The notes: a model not told the origin generated them from the letters alone. DNA of 64,000 nt from Rectinema subterraneum (GCA_009768935.1 WESA01000005.1:1-64000); one strand, 5' to 3'; positions 35,280-44,998 are shown, numbered from the stretch's first letter. Numbers and translations are program-made.

Positions 35280-36068
35280 TCAATTTCGGCGAGGCATTCT
35301 AGAGCTGGAAAATATACAGAACGGAGGCAATGCGAAAAAGCCCGGGAGATCAAGCAGGTCGTGGACAACATTGGCTTTTGGAGAAAAATCCTGGACAACT
35401 CCTGTTCCGCTGAGAACTGCCACAAAGGAAGCACCCGCAGCCACAGCCATTGCCTCATCGGCGGGCGTATCGCCTATTACCAGAACCTCGCTGGGGAAAA
35501 CTCCGCAAAAGTCGGCAAAAGCGTACACGGAACAGGGATGTGGTTTCGGCTGTTCGATGGTATCAGATGCGGCAATAAACGTAAAATAGTCAAGAAATCC
35601 TGCCGCCGCCATATCCCGTTGGGCGTTCGCGAGCGAGTCCGAGGTAGCAAGTCCCTGGCATAAGCCCAAATCCTTAAAAAACCTAAGAGCCTCTTGCGCG
35701 CCTTGTGCCGGTATCGGCGTAATTGGGCTTTGCTCCAGAATTTCGGCGAGTTTTGACTTTGCCAAAGAAAAGAAGCTTTGCTTTTTCTCGGAAATGAAAG
35801 AATCCATTTCAAGAAATGCGGAATAGAATTCCCCAATAATGGCTTCGCTCGTTCCCGAAGCCAGTACGCCCTGGCCAGAAACCGTCCCATCTGGCTTGAC
35901 TCCCAGCCGAAAAAGGACTCGTTGAATGTAATCTTGTTCTTTTACGGATGAAAATCCATACTCGGCCGCCATTGCTTCCGCCAACTTCCGCTCCACATCA
36001 ATCCAGCTCCCAAAGGTGTCCAGGAGCGTGCCGTCTTTATCCCAAAGTACAGCTTTGCTGGTCAGCAT
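35280..36068 (-). CDS. HAD-family phosphatase in the thiamine operon
   Basis: 262 residues from ATG 36068, five bases after the thiE stop. Upstream ATGs in frame lie inside thiE. Motif I is DKDGT with Asp10 and Asp12 near the N-terminus, motif II is TSDS near 136, and motif IV is VIGDTPADEAMA near 203. A helical cap lies between motifs I and II. The overall form resembles phosphoglycolate-phosphatase-like enzymes. As the fifth gene of the thi operon it may dephosphorylate a thiamine intermediate such as TMP, but the specificity is inferred from position only. The C-terminal 20 residues (FFALPPFCIFSSSRMPRRN) are unusual and may be an altered end. Confidence 0.78.
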   Translation of the reverse strand: MLTSKAVLWDKDGTLLDTFGSWIDVERKLAEAMAAEYGFSSVKEQDYIQRVLFRLGVKPDGTVSGQGVLASGTSEAIIGEFYSAFLEMDSFISEKKQSFFSLAKSKLAEILEQSPITPIPAQGAQEALRFFKDLGLCQGLATSDSLANAQRDMAAAGFLDYFTFIAASDTIEQPKPHPCSVYAFADFCGVFPSEVLVIGDTPADEAMAVAAGASFVAVLSGTGVVQDFSPKANVVHDLLDLPGFFALPPFCIFSSSRMPRRN

Positions 36069-36073
36069 ATCTT

Positions 36074-36700
36074 TCAAACGTCCTTCCATTGTTGAACAAA
36101 AGTTTTCACTGCCTTTGCAGGGTCTGGAGCTCCCCATATCGCCGATATGACCGCGATGCCAGAAAAACCAAAGCGGCGTATGTCTTTTATCCGTTCAGGA
36201 GTTATGCCCCCAATTCCAATAAGGGGTACTCCTAACATTCTGATCAGTTCAATCTGCCGATGATGTACCATGATGGCGTCATTTTTGCTGATGGTGGGGA
36301 ATAGCGCCCCGATTCCCAAATAATCGGCTCCATCGTGGAGGGCTTTTTCTGCCTGTTCCAAGGTCTGTGCCGATACGCCATATATTTTATCCGGCCTCCA
36401 AAGTTTTTTTGCAGCCCAGAGGGGCAGGTCCCCTTGTCCCAGGTGGATTCCATCCGCATCCAAGGCCATAGCCAGATCAAGGCGATCATTCACTATCATC
36501 GGCACCCCTTTTCTGGCAGTCAATTCACGAACCTTTTGGCCCAATTCAAACATCTCCCGATCGGCGAGCCCGGATTTTTCCCGAAACTGAACCCAGGTGA
36601 CTCCGGAATCAATGGCAGTTTCCAGAATCGGGAAAAAATCAGCTTTGGGACAAAAGGATCGGTCGGTTATCAAGCATAGGGATGAATCAAAGCGTAACAT
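36074..36700 (-). CDS. thiE: Thiamine-phosphate synthase
   Basis: 208 residues, normal length. QFREK near 36 binds the pyrophosphate of HMP-PP. NDRLDLAMALDADGIHLGQGDLP near 69-91 and GIGGITPERI near 165 are diagnostic TIM-barrel segments. It couples HMP-PP from ThiD with hydroxyethylthiazole phosphate from ThiM to give thiamine phosphate. The start overlaps the thiM 3' end by 14 bases, so translation is coupled in the thiC-thiD-thiM-thiE-phosphatase operon. Confidence 0.93.
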   Translation of the reverse strand: MLRFDSSLCLITDRSFCPKADFFPILETAIDSGVTWVQFREKSGLADREMFELGQKVRELTARKGVPMIVNDRLDLAMALDADGIHLGQGDLPLWAAKKLWRPDKIYGVSAQTLEQAEKALHDGADYLGIGALFPTISKNDAIMVHHRQIELIRMLGVPLIGIGGITPERIKDIRRFGFSGIAVISAIWGAPDPAKAVKTFVQQWKDV

Positions 36701-37511
36701 AGGTGATCCTTTCTTTCCAAAGGAAGTCCGAGGGCGTCAGGAGGCTAATGGCATCAAATAGATTGATTCGGAATTGTCCGGTGCCCTGTCCTGGCTTTAA
36801 GGCTTTTTGAGCTTTTTCACCGGCCAGCTTCATGGCCATGATGCCCAAGATAGCAGCGAAAAGATGGGACGACATAACACTGCAGAAACAGCCAACCAAG
36901 GAAGAGGTCATACAGCCAGTGCCGGTTATTCGGCCGAGCATTGCGGTTCCTCCGCCAATTTTATACATCGATTTGCCATCGGTGACTGTATCTATAGCCC
37001 CTGTAGCGGCTACAATGGCTCCGCTTGACCGCGCAAGCGCTATTGCGGCCTGGTCCGCCTCGCTATCCAGGGAATCAACTCCCCGTTGGTTGGAAGCCTC
37101 CCCTGCCAGGAACTTGATCTCGGAAGCGTTGCCTTTAATGATAGTAGGTCGAACCTTCCTAAGGATTTCTTCAGCTGTATTCCGCCGAAATTGCGTTGCT
37201 CCTGCACCGACGGGATCAAAAATCACCGGTTTGCCCATTTCTCGAGCCCGGATCCCCGCCTCGATCATAGACAATATAGCGCTTGGGTGTAGCGTTCCCA
37301 TGTTAATTACCAGAGCTCCTGCAAAGCCAACCATTTCGCTGGCTTCTTCCGGGCTATCAGCCATTACTGGGGAGCCTCCTAACGCAAGGGTAATATTCGC
37401 GCAATCGTTGATTGTCACCGCGTTGGTGATATGGTGAATGAGCGGCGAAGAAGATCTGAGGTTCTCTAGAACATCCGCGAGATTCATTGCTTCGAAATTG
37501 GTCTGGTTCAT
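36687..37511 (-). CDS. thiM: Hydroxyethylthiazole kinase
   Basis: 274 residues. HHITNAVTINDCANITLALGG near 27-47 and GTGCMTSS near 197 (with the catalytic-loop Cys) are the ThiM signatures, as is FDPVGAGAT near 101. It phosphorylates salvaged 5-(2-hydroxyethyl)-4-methylthiazole. Its presence without ThiG, ThiS or ThiH in the cluster suggests the thiazole half is scavenged, unless those genes lie elsewhere. It overlaps the thiD stop by four bases. Confidence 0.94.
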   Translation of the reverse strand: MNQTNFEAMNLADVLENLRSSSPLIHHITNAVTINDCANITLALGGSPVMADSPEEASEMVGFAGALVINMGTLHPSAILSMIEAGIRAREMGKPVIFDPVGAGATQFRRNTAEEILRKVRPTIIKGNASEIKFLAGEASNQRGVDSLDSEADQAAIALARSSGAIVAATGAIDTVTDGKSMYKIGGGTAMLGRITGTGCMTSSLVGCFCSVMSSHLFAAILGIMAMKLAGEKAQKALKPGQGTGQFRINLFDAISLLTPSDFLWKERITYVTL

Positions 37512-38326
37512 AATTGAGGCACCTCTCCATGATACAAGTTATAAAAATGATGGATAGGACCGATTCCATGGCCTATATTGAGGCCATGTTCGATACCCAC
37601 TCTGACGTAATTCTTGGCACGTTCTATAGCCTCAAGGATCGTCAAGCCTCGAGCCAAATATGCCGTGATGGCACTCGAAAGAGAGCATCCGGTGCCATGG
37701 GTATGCTGACTGGTAAGGCGTTCCCCCTTGAAAACGTGCACACCTAGATTGGTTACCAGGACATCATCAGCATCGGTTTTCCGATGTCCCCCTTTTATAA
37801 GGACTGCTTTAGCCCCAAGCGATAGAATCTTCTTTCCCGCGCTTTCCAATTCAGCCATGGTCTGGGGGACAAAACCTGCAAGGGCTGCAGTCTCGGGGAG
37901 ATTGGGGGTAATAAGATCGGCTAAAGGCACAATTTCGGACAAAAAAATGTCTTTTGCAGTGTCTTCCATGAGGGGGTATCCATTTTTAGCTTGCAAAACA
38001 GGATCAACCACAATCCATTTGGGGCGATACCAGCGTAATCGCTTTCCAATTACTTTCATCACCGCCAGGGTGCCAAGCATGCCAATTTTTACTGCATCCA
38101 CCCTAATATCGCTGAATACTGCGTCAATCTGCGCGCCGACAAAATCCGCATCAACTTGGTGGAGAGCCTGGACCCCCTGAGTGTTTTGCGCGGTGAGGGC
38201 TGTGATGACCGACATCCCGAAGACTCCGCAGGCACTCATGGTTTTTAAATCAGCCTGAATCCCCGCCCCACCGCTGGTATCGCTTCCAGCGATAGAGAGT
38301 ACATGCCGCATAGAACTAGATGACAT
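37508..38326 (-). CDS. thiD: Hydroxymethylpyrimidine/phosphomethylpyrimidine kinase
   Basis: 272 residues from ATG 38326 (MSSSSMRHV), placed just behind a GAGGAAG site. This start overlaps the thiC 3' end by 11 bases; ATG 38311 is an alternative. [19 protein letters not shown] near 12-30 is the substrate loop, TPNLPET near 165 and [11 protein letters not shown] near 220 complete the ribokinase-fold active site. It phosphorylates HMP and HMP-P, joining the ThiC product to ThiE. Confidence 0.94.
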   Translation of the reverse strand: MSSSSMRHVLSIAGSDTSGGAGIQADLKTMSACGVFGMSVITALTAQNTQGVQALHQVDADFVGAQIDAVFSDIRVDAVKIGMLGTLAVMKVIGKRLRWYRPKWIVVDPVLQAKNGYPLMEDTAKDIFLSEIVPLADLITPNLPETAALAGFVPQTMAELESAGKKILSLGAKAVLIKGGHRKTDADDVLVTNLGVHVFKGERLTSQHTHGTGCSLSSAITAYLARGLTILEAIERAKNYVRVGIEHGLNIGHGIGPIHHFYNLYHGEVPQL

Positions 38327-39614
38327 CGACTTCCTCTCCGCGCATGATGGTATTGATATTCCGCATCGCACACATTTTCCCGCACATGGTGCAGGTGTCC
38401 TCTAGTTCCGGTTTCGATTCAGCCCTATATCGGCGGGCTTTCTCAGGGTCTACGGCCAATGCAAACATTTCTTTCCAGTCCAGGTTTTTCCGGGCCTGGC
38501 TCATGCTGTTATCCCACTCTCGCGCACCGTTTACCCCTTTTGCGATATCCGCTGCGTGTGCTGCGATTCGCGAAGCGATAATCCCTTCTTTCATATCCTC
38601 AAGGGTAGGAAGCCGGAGATGTTCCGCCGGAGTAACGTAGCAGAGAAAGGCCGCCCCGGCTGATGCGGCCACCGCTCCGCCTATAGCGGCGGTAATATGG
38701 TCATACCCTGGCGCTATATCGGTGACGAGCGGACCAAGAACATAGAAAGGGGCATCATCACAAAGGCGCTGTTCCAGCTTCATGTTGGCCGCAATCTCAT
38801 CCAGGGCCATGTGCCCTGGGCCCTCAATAATTACCTGAACGTTTTGATCGTGCGCTCGCCGCGTCAGTTCGCCAAGCACAATGAGCTCTTCAATTTGTAC
38901 CGCGTCACTCGCATCGGCGATTGATCCGGGCCGGCACGCGTCTCCCAGGCTGATTGTCACGTCATATTCACGACATATCGCAAGGAGTTCATCATAATGC
39001 TCGTAAAAAGGATTTTCCTTCCCCGTCATTTCCATCCACGAAAACAGAAGAGATCCACCGCGGGATACCATTCCGGTCAACCGTGGATTTTTCTTGAATC
39101 GTTCCGCGGTGGCGCGGTTCAGACCACAATGGATGGTCATAAAATCCACCCCGTCTTCCGCGTGCATCCGTACAGTTGCCAGCCATTCTTCTGCGGTGAT
39201 TTCCCGAAGAGGCTTGTTGTAATAAACGACCGCATCGTAAATAGGCACGGTACCGATCATGACCGGGGATTCGTCGATAAGTCGTTTACGGAATGAATGG
39301 GTGTTCCCAAAGGAACTCAAATCCATCAGGGCATCTGCATTCAAAGCCAAGGCTGTACGGACTTTTTCCATCTCTGCTTCCTGGTCGGAGCAGTCCCGTG
39401 AAGTACCAAGGTTAACGTTAATTTTTGTCTTCAGGGTGCGGCCTATAGCGCGAGGTACCAGATTCTTGTGTCGCTTGTTTGCGGGGATGACCGCTTTGCC
39501 CTGCGCTACGAGGGCTCTAAGGACTTCTTCATCCAATTGCTCCCACGCGGCTGCCAAACGGAGTTGTTCCGTTATAAGCCCTTTTCGTGCGGCATCCATT
39601 TGTGTCGAGTACAT
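38316..39614 (-). CDS. thiC: Phosphomethylpyrimidine synthase
   Basis: 432 residues from ATG 39614, preceded by AGGAGG; the frame upstream is untranslated leader. [10 protein letters not shown] near 69-78, MDLSSFG near 98 and MTIHCGLN near 158 mark the radical SAM ThiC barrel. Later [12 protein letters not shown] near 230 and the C-terminal cluster motif CTMCGKMC near 411 follow. The cysteine spacing is CX2CX3C, one residue shorter than the CX2CX4C of E. coli and plant ThiC. It converts AIR (purine intermediate) to HMP-P, using SAM. It is the first gene of the operon and sits behind a TPP riboswitch. Confidence 0.95.
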   Translation of the reverse strand: MYSTQMDAARKGLITEQLRLAAAWEQLDEEVLRALVAQGKAVIPANKRHKNLVPRAIGRTLKTKINVNLGTSRDCSDQEAEMEKVRTALALNADALMDLSSFGNTHSFRKRLIDESPVMIGTVPIYDAVVYYNKPLREITAEEWLATVRMHAEDGVDFMTIHCGLNRATAERFKKNPRLTGMVSRGGSLLFSWMEMTGKENPFYEHYDELLAICREYDVTISLGDACRPGSIADASDAVQIEELIVLGELTRRAHDQNVQVIIEGPGHMALDEIAANMKLEQRLCDDAPFYVLGPLVTDIAPGYDHITAAIGGAVAASAGAAFLCYVTPAEHLRLPTLEDMKEGIIASRIAAHAADIAKGVNGAREWDNSMSQARKNLDWKEMFALAVDPEKARRYRAESKPELEDTCTMCGKMCAMRNINTIMRGEEVDVI

Positions 39615-39703
39615 ATTTCCTCCTCTTTTTTCGCTTTTGAAGGATACCGGAGAGGAGGCGTGTTTGGTCTTTTCCACCAGGTAGGAGCTATGTGTAATTT
39701 ATG

Positions 39704-39739
39704 CAAAAAAAGCGCTCCCCCACCGATGGAGAAGCGCTT
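39704..39739 (-). terminator. Terminator of the TPP-riboswitch expression platform
   Basis: On the minus strand AAGCGCTTCTCC pairs with GGGGGAGCGCTT, followed by seven T's. It lies between the TPP aptamer and thiC, so riboswitch control is by premature termination. Confidence 0.85.
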
Positions 39740-39770
39740 GCATTAAATAGTAGTTATTCAATACGTGCAT

Positions 39771-39850
39771 TGCTTCCCTACGACAGTATTAACTGACAGG
39801 TTCCAAGGGTCAGGTTTTAACCTTCTCAACCGTGAGGTTCCCCCGCAAGA
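39771..39850 (-). ncRNA. TPP riboswitch
   Basis: Read on the minus strand, the aptamer has GGGGGAACCTCACGGTTGAGA, then ACCTGACCCTTGGAACCTG, then the end AATACTGTCGTAGGGAAGC. The core TGAGA, CCTTGGAACCTG and CGTAGGGAAG elements are conserved in THI-box RNAs. It lies 156 bases upstream of thiC with a terminator in between. Confidence 0.93.
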
Positions 39851-39935
39851 ACGAAAAAAATGTCTGCAAGATGCTTACCATATCCGGGCTCTTGTGTAAA
39901 GCCGGGTAAAGCCTGTACATCAGCTATTCGCTCAA

Positions 39936-40403
39936 TTATTCGCTCAATGCGCGCATGAGGTTTGCCATCTCTATTGCGCTTAAGGCAGCATCATATCCTT
40001 TATTGCCCGCTTTTGTTCCGGCTCGTTCTATGGCTTGTTCTATGTTCTCCGTCGTAAGGACACCAAAGATAACAGGCTTTTCCGAACTCAAGGAGACTTG
40101 GGCTACCCCTTTTGATACTTCCGCGGCTACATAGTCAAAGTGCGGTGTCGATCCTCGAATTACCGCACCAAGGCAGATAACCACATCGATATCCGTTCGT
40201 TCGGCCAATTTTTTTGCGACCAGGGGGATTTCAAAAGCCCCTGGAACCCAGGCCATAATGATATTTGTGTCGTCTATGCCGTGCCTTTTTAGCCCGTCAA
40301 GCGCTCCCTCGAGCAATTTTGATACGATGAATTCGTTGAATCTTCCAGCAACAATTCCTATTCGGATATGTTGAGCAATGAGATTCCCTTCCATAATTTT
40401 CAT
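39936..40403 (-). CDS. ribH: 6,7-dimethyl-8-ribityllumazine synthase
   Basis: 155 residues, normal length. [19 protein letters not shown] near 20-38, [15 protein letters not shown] near 53-67 and [21 protein letters not shown] near 78-98 (with the catalytic His) identify the icosahedral-type lumazine synthase. It joins the RibB and RibA/D products and hands lumazine to RibE. It is the last gene of the rib operon. Its ATG overlaps the ribBA stop by four bases. Confidence 0.96.
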   Translation of the reverse strand: MKIMEGNLIAQHIRIGIVAGRFNEFIVSKLLEGALDGLKRHGIDDTNIIMAWVPGAFEIPLVAKKLAERTDIDVVICLGAVIRGSTPHFDYVAAEVSKGVAQVSLSSEKPVIFGVLTTENIEQAIERAGTKAGNKGYDAALSAIEMANLMRALSE

Positions 40404-41641
40404 TTGGCACTCCTGTTTAAAATCTGCAAGGTTTCGAGCTGATGATGCATCCGCTCTTGTTTTGTCCGCAAATAAAACTTGTTGTACGTGTTAGCCTGAA
40501 TATGCAGGGGAATACGCTGAAATACCTTGATGCCATTTTGTTCCATGCTTTCAATTTTCTGCGGATTGTTGGTCATAAGTCGCACGCTCCGGACTCCAAG
40601 GTCTCTCAGTATCAAGGCTCCAATTCGGTAATCTCGCATGTCGGCCGGAAATCCGAGATGGATATTTGCATCAACCGTATCTATTCCTGTGTCTTGCAAT
40701 GCATAGGCTTTTAATTTATTGATCAGTCCTATTCCCCTGCCTTCCTGTCGAAGATATACAAGAATTCCACGTCCTTGGCGGGAAATCAGCCGCATTGCTT
40801 CTTTATACTGTTCCCCGCAGTCGCATCGCAGGGAACCGAGCGCATCGCCGGTAAGGCATTCGGAATGCACGCGACAAAGGACCGGCTCATCTCCCGATAT
40901 ATCACCCAGAATCAGGGCGAGGTGCTCTTTTCCTGTTGCGTTTTCGGTATACCCCACAAGCTTGAAATTCCCGTATTCCGTCGGCAGAATAGTCTCGGTT
41001 TCCCTTGTGATACCGCCTTCCCGGTCTTTTCTGTACCTGACCAGATCGGCGACGCTGATCATGCAAAGGTTGTGCGTTTTCGCGAAATTTTCCAATGATT
41101 TTTGCCGAGCCATGGTGCCATCAGAATCAAGTATTTCGCAAATCACGCCTGCAATAGCGGTATTGGAAGAAGCTGGCATTTCGCTTCTGGCCAATTTGAC
41201 CAGATCGAGTACGGCTTCTGTATGTCCTTGTCGTTCCAGAACTCCACCGGTACGTCCCGCGAGGGGGAAAATATGACCAGGCCTCCGAAAATCGGCCGGC
41301 CCACAGGATGTATCTATAAGTTTCTGTATGGTGTGTGCTCGCTCGAATGCTGAAATACCGGTAGCAGTTTCGATGTGATCCACGGAAACGGTAAAAGCTG
41401 TCCCGTGATTATCCTCATTGTGGTGAACCATAGGCTGCAGTTCAAGCTCTTCCAGCCTCCGTTGTTCCATGGGCACGCAGATAAGCCCACAGGCAAAATG
41501 AGCCATGAAATTAATTACCTCGGGGGTGGCAAATTGCGCGTCGATACATACATCCCCTTCGTTTTCCCTGTCCTCATGGTCTGTAATGATGACCATCTTT
41601 CCAGCCCGAAAGGCGCGTATCGCTTCTTCGACACTGTTCAT
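40400..41641 (-). CDS. ribBA: Bifunctional 3,4-DHBP synthase / GTP cyclohydrolase II
   Basis: 413 residues. The N-terminal RibB domain (1-~205) has [15 protein letters not shown] near 20-34 and [12 protein letters not shown] near 142. The C-terminal RibA domain (~205-413) has the zinc Cys set [19 protein letters not shown] near 261-279, [18 protein letters not shown] near 293-310 and TNNPQKIE near 358. The fusion is common. Both routes from ribulose 5-phosphate and GTP into riboflavin start here. It overlaps ribE by four bases. Confidence 0.96.
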   Translation of the reverse strand: MNSVEEAIRAFRAGKMVIITDHEDRENEGDVCIDAQFATPEVINFMAHFACGLICVPMEQRRLEELELQPMVHHNEDNHGTAFTVSVDHIETATGISAFERAHTIQKLIDTSCGPADFRRPGHIFPLAGRTGGVLERQGHTEAVLDLVKLARSEMPASSNTAIAGVICEILDSDGTMARQKSLENFAKTHNLCMISVADLVRYRKDREGGITRETETILPTEYGNFKLVGYTENATGKEHLALILGDISGDEPVLCRVHSECLTGDALGSLRCDCGEQYKEAMRLISRQGRGILVYLRQEGRGIGLINKLKAYALQDTGIDTVDANIHLGFPADMRDYRIGALILRDLGVRSVRLMTNNPQKIESMEQNGIKVFQRIPLHIQANTYNKFYLRTKQERMHHQLETLQILNRSAK

Positions 41642-42309
41642 AATTCCCCTCCAATAAACCCGGACAATCTCAATAATTCCTCAGTCAAAACAGGGCGCGG
41701 GTGTTCAGCCTCATCAGGAATTTTGGACATGATCAATTTTTCGACATATCGGGCAATCAAATCGCATTCGATATTAAGGGTATCCCCGACTTTTTTTAGA
41801 TATACATTTGTCTGCATCTGTGTATGAGGAATGAGCGAGACAGAAAAACTGGAATCAGAAACCCCACAGACAGTAAGGCTTATACCATCAAGGGCTATGG
41901 ATCCCTTTACCGCAATATATTTCAGAAGCTCCGGACTGCAAGTGATTTCCAATATTGATGCGATGCCCTCTTTCAATATCGAACGAATTGTTCCGGCACC
42001 ATCGACATGACCGCTGACCAAATGTCCCCCGAGTCGGGTGGCAAGGGTCAGAGCCCGTTCAAGGTTTACCGCATCTCCGCATTGAAGTTCGCCAAGGGTT
42101 GTTCGCTGAAGAGTTTCCGCCATTATATCCGATACAAAAACTGAGGAGGAAATTTCTGTCACCGTCAAGCAGACCCCGTTTACAGCGATGCTGTCCCCAA
42201 GACGAGTTCCTTGGCATACGGTGTGGGCTAGTATTGTAATTCTTGCGGAATGAGCCCCCCGGGTAATAGACCGGACATACCCGACTTCTTCAATTATGCC
42301 GGTGAACAT
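41638..42309 (-). CDS. ribE: Riboflavin synthase, alpha chain
   Basis: 223 residues. It has the duplicated lumazine-binding domain: repeat 1 begins MFTGIIEEVGYV with VNGVCLTV near 44, repeat 2 (about 98-200) holds GGHLVSGHVDG near 96 and LDGISLTV near 142. It dismutates two lumazines to riboflavin and pyrimidinedione. The start overlaps the ribD 3' end by 16 bases, and its stop overlaps ribBA by four, giving a compact operon ribD-ribE-ribBA-ribH. Confidence 0.95.
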   Translation of the reverse strand: MFTGIIEEVGYVRSITRGAHSARITILAHTVCQGTRLGDSIAVNGVCLTVTEISSSVFVSDIMAETLQRTTLGELQCGDAVNLERALTLATRLGGHLVSGHVDGAGTIRSILKEGIASILEITCSPELLKYIAVKGSIALDGISLTVCGVSDSSFSVSLIPHTQMQTNVYLKKVGDTLNIECDLIARYVEKLIMSKIPDEAEHPRPVLTEELLRLSGFIGGEL

Positions 42310-43400
42310 ACGGTCCCCTCGATCAAAATATCGGATCCGCAGGAACCGATACGAATGTTCTCAATTTTGCAGGCATCGGCAAGAGCAGAAAATCCTTCAC
42401 CCGCGATTACAGTTCTGGCGCGTTGGCCACCTAATAAAACAGGAGTCATATAAAAGCGTACAGCATTCACAATACCCGCTTTTAGCGCAGAAAAAGCCAG
42501 GGTACCGCCGCCTTCCAGCAGGATACTATCAATTTCCATTTGCCCCAAAATGGTCATCAGTTTCTGAAGATCCACATGTCCTTCTGTTTGCCTGGTGTAT
42601 ATTAGATGTACGCCAGCATCTTTCAGTTTTTCCGCTTTCGCAGTATCGCTGTCTTCTGTGGTAGCTATAATTGTTTTAATCTTATGTGCGGTGGTAACGA
42701 TGTTGGAATCCATTGGAATGCGAAGATGGCTGTCCGCAATGATCCGTATAGGGTTGCGCCCTTCAACCATGCGAACCGTAAGCGCAGGATCGTCGGAAAG
42801 TACCGTTTCAATGCCGCACATGATGGCCATGTATTCGCTGCGAAGCCGATGTACGTCTTTGCGCGATTCCTCACAGGAAATCCATCTCGATTCCCCGGAA
42901 GCGGTCGATATTTTTCCATCCAAAGATAATCCAGATTTCAGGAGTACAAAGGGCTTGCCAGTTGTAATGTATGTTATAAAAACACGATTTAGTTCCCGGC
43001 ATTCTGCTTCAAGAATTCCAACTTCAACATCAATCCCTGCCTCTTTCAGAATCCTGATTCCCTTGCCTGCGACCAGAGGGTTGGGATCTTCCATTCCCAC
43101 GACTACAGAACGAATTCCACTATTCAGTATCAATGATGTACAGGGCGGCGTCTTACCGAAATGACAACAGGGTTCCAGGGTAACATAGAGGGTTGTATTG
43201 GAAAAATCGGTATTTCCAGAAAGGATGGCGTTATCAATTGCCATGACTTCTGCATGGGGGCCTCCATAGAACGCATGGAACCCCCGTCCAATGATCTCAC
43301 CATCTCGCACGAGCACAGCTCCCACAAGGGGATTGGGGTGTACCAATCCGGTACCCTTTCGGGCAAGATCGAGAGCTGATTGCATGAAGAATTCGTGCAT
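42294..43400 (-). CDS. ribD: Bifunctional diaminohydroxyphosphoribosylaminopyrimidine deaminase/reductase
   Basis: 368 residues. The N-terminal deaminase (1-~145) has HAEVMAID near 49 and PCCHFGKTPPCTSLI near 77-91, the zinc site. The C-terminal reductase domain (~146-368) has LKSGLSLDGKISTASGES near 154 and GPTLAFS-like LLEGGGTLAFSALKAG near 295. It catalyses two steps after GTP cyclohydrolase II. The start codon lies directly behind the T-run of the FMN-riboswitch terminator. The only ribosome-site-like GGGG is inside that hairpin, 7 bases from the ATG. Confidence 0.95.
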   Translation of the reverse strand: MHEFFMQSALDLARKGTGLVHPNPLVGAVLVRDGEIIGRGFHAFYGGPHAEVMAIDNAILSGNTDFSNTTLYVTLEPCCHFGKTPPCTSLILNSGIRSVVVGMEDPNPLVAGKGIRILKEAGIDVEVGILEAECRELNRVFITYITTGKPFVLLKSGLSLDGKISTASGESRWISCEESRKDVHRLRSEYMAIMCGIETVLSDDPALTVRMVEGRNPIRIIADSHLRIPMDSNIVTTAHKIKTIIATTEDSDTAKAEKLKDAGVHLIYTRQTEGHVDLQKLMTILGQMEIDSILLEGGGTLAFSALKAGIVNAVRFYMTPVLLGGQRARTVIAGEGFSALADACKIENIRIGSCGSDILIEGTVCSPA

Positions 43401-43433
43401 AAAAAAACCCCGTAAACAATATTGTCTACAGGG
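43401..43433 (-). terminator. Terminator of the FMN riboswitch, abutting the ribD start codon
   Basis: On the minus strand CCCTGTAGACAAT pairs with ATTGTTTACGGGG, then TTTTTTT, and the ribD ATG follows at once. The ribosome-binding GGGG is in the 3' strand of the hairpin, so the same structure can stop transcription and hide the ribosome site. Confidence 0.85.
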
Positions 43434-43476
43434 CTATACACGTCCGAAAACGGACAAAGTGTTACCACACATGTAT

Positions 43477-43600
43477 CTTCTTCCATCCAGACTATACTGT
43501 CGGCTTCGGAGTTTCACCGAATCATGCTATAAAAACGGCGTTTCCGTTTTCTTCGCTCGCGGGCTTTACCGCCGGTGGGGAATTGCACCCCGCCCTGAAG
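43477..43600 (-). ncRNA. FMN riboswitch (RFN element)
   Basis: Minus-strand landmarks are CTTCAGGGCGGGGTGCAATT, CCCCACCGGCGGTAAAGCCC, GCGAGCG, GGTGAAACTCCGAAGCCGAC, and AGTCTGGATGGAAGAAG. This is a complete FMN aptamer. It heads the ribD-ribE-ribBA-ribH operon, with the terminator directly before ribD. Confidence 0.95.
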
Positions 43601-43684
43601 ATCAATTTCGATATAAATATAGTGATTAAATATTCTCCTGTCAATGGAGCAGGGCTAGATTTTATGATGAGGCATTGCGCCTCA

Positions 43685-44089
43685 TTATGCCCCTGCACCT
43701 TGTTCCAAATCGGGAATCCGCGACTCTGCAGTTATCGCGATTCCGCCGCGGGCCTTTTGTGCAACAGTCACCTTAACCCAGCGCGGCTTGCACACATCGA
43801 AAATATCCTGCGCTATCCTTGCGGAAAGGCTTTCGCAAAATGCTCCTTCCTCCCTGAACGACCACAAGTACAGCTTGAGGCTCTTGCTTTCGATACAGAA
43901 TTTGTCCGGCTCGAACTCAATCCGAACCGTTTCCCAATCCGGCTGTCCCGTAACAGGACAGAGACTCGTCACCTCGTCGCAATCCAGAACGACTTTCTTC
44001 ACATGCTCAGGGGTGGGGAAGGTTTCAAGTTTGCGCATCGGCTCCGAAACTTTTTTGCCGAGAATTTCGAATTTGTACTCTGCCATCAT
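43685..44089 (-). CDS. queF: NADPH-dependent 7-cyano-7-deazaguanine reductase (preQ1 synthase)
   Basis: 134 residues, matching the short unimodular QueF. LCPVTGQPDW near 43-52 carries the catalytic Cys. CIESKSLKLYLWSFREEG near 65-82 is the QueF motif, with Glu for substrate binding. It reduces preQ0 to preQ1 in queuosine synthesis. It lies just downstream of a transporter for queuosine precursors and overlaps it by four bases, which supports the call. Confidence 0.94.
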   Translation of the reverse strand: MMAEYKFEILGKKVSEPMRKLETFPTPEHVKKVVLDCDEVTSLCPVTGQPDWETVRIEFEPDKFCIESKSLKLYLWSFREEGAFCESLSARIAQDIFDVCKPRWVKVTVAQKARGGIAITAESRIPDLEQGAGA

Positions 44090-44775
44090 TTTGCTCCTAG
44101 TTTGAATGGATTGTACTCGACTCCATGATCGAAGGTATCAATCCCTTCAATCCGCTTGATATAGCCCACAACCTTATACGTAAAGGGCGTAAGCACGGCC
44201 TCGTACGCCACTTTGAAAAGGTATTGAGCCGCCATCATCTGCAGAAGCACAGACAAAGGCACATTCCCCGCAAAGCTTATGCTGATAAAGAGAACCGTAT
44301 CGAAGCTTTGTCCGACCACCGTCGAGCCGATCGTTCTGACCCAGAGGAATTTGCCCTTCGTGAGCTTTTTCAATATCGAGAGCGAAATCGAATTCGCGAA
44401 TTCGCCAGCCCAATATGCTATGAGCGATGCCAACACGATTCTTGGAGTCAACCCCAGCACCGTCGCATATGCGCTCTGGTCCTTAAAAAAGCCCGGATAA
44501 GGAAGAGCTACGGCTATCATGAAAATCATGGACATAAGCATGTTCGCCGCGAAGCCGATCCAGATAATGGACCGGGTTTTTTCATATCCATACACTTCGG
44601 TAAAAACATCACCAAGAATATAGGTGATCGGAAACAGAATGACCGCAGATGGCAAGACCATGCCGAATACGAGAATGAGTTTGCCGGCAATAATGTTGGA
44701 AATCAGCAGACAGGCCAGAAAAATTGAAAAAAGAACCAGAAACACGAACGAATACGACGCCTTATCCTTGTTCAT
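44086..44775 (-). CDS. Queuosine precursor transporter (YhhQ/VUT family)
   Basis: 229 residues, about six membrane helices: 8-30, 40-60, 70-90, 107-125, 145-165 and 180-200. FPITYILGDVFTEVYGYEKTR near 48-68 and AYWAGEFANSISLSILKK near 118-135 are the VUT signatures. It is thought to import preQ0/preQ1 or queuine. It is coupled to queF by an ATGA overlap, with GGAGG upstream. The 275-base gap ahead carries no recognisable preQ1 aptamer. Confidence 0.93.
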   Translation of the reverse strand: MNKDKASYSFVFLVLFSIFLACLLISNIIAGKLILVFGMVLPSAVILFPITYILGDVFTEVYGYEKTRSIIWIGFAANMLMSMIFMIAVALPYPGFFKDQSAYATVLGLTPRIVLASLIAYWAGEFANSISLSILKKLTKGKFLWVRTIGSTVVGQSFDTVLFISISFAGNVPLSVLLQMMAAQYLFKVAYEAVLTPFTYKVVGYIKRIEGIDTFDHGVEYNPFKLGAK

Positions 44776-44950
44776 GGGTAAGGACCTCCTGTTTTGTTCA
44801 GGCGGGAGCCGCGACCGCCATCAAAGTGGGATGAGTGTAATGCAGACACGACAAAGTATTCAATAGTACGAACCAGCTCTTGCAGCCTGACAATACAAGC
44901 TATAGCAAATACCCCGCCCCAACTTCGCGCCCGCCCCCGCCTCACGCCCC

Positions 44951-44979
44951 TTGATTCGCTCATTTTTACTCGATATAAT
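44951..44979 (+). promoter_or_regulatory. Putative sigma70 promoter of the hydrogenase-maturation operon
   Basis: TTGATT (44951-44956), 17-base spacer and a perfect TATAAT (44974-44979). Transcription would start near 44986, placing the GGGTCTGACCC palindrome in the leader ahead of the TM1266-type gene. Confidence 0.7.
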
Positions 44980-44998
44980 AGTATTGACTTAGGGGAAA

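Noticed and set aside
35139..35663. Plus-strand frame across the HAD phosphatase 3' end
   Set aside because: Antisense to the phosphatase; composition is typical of a shadow frame.
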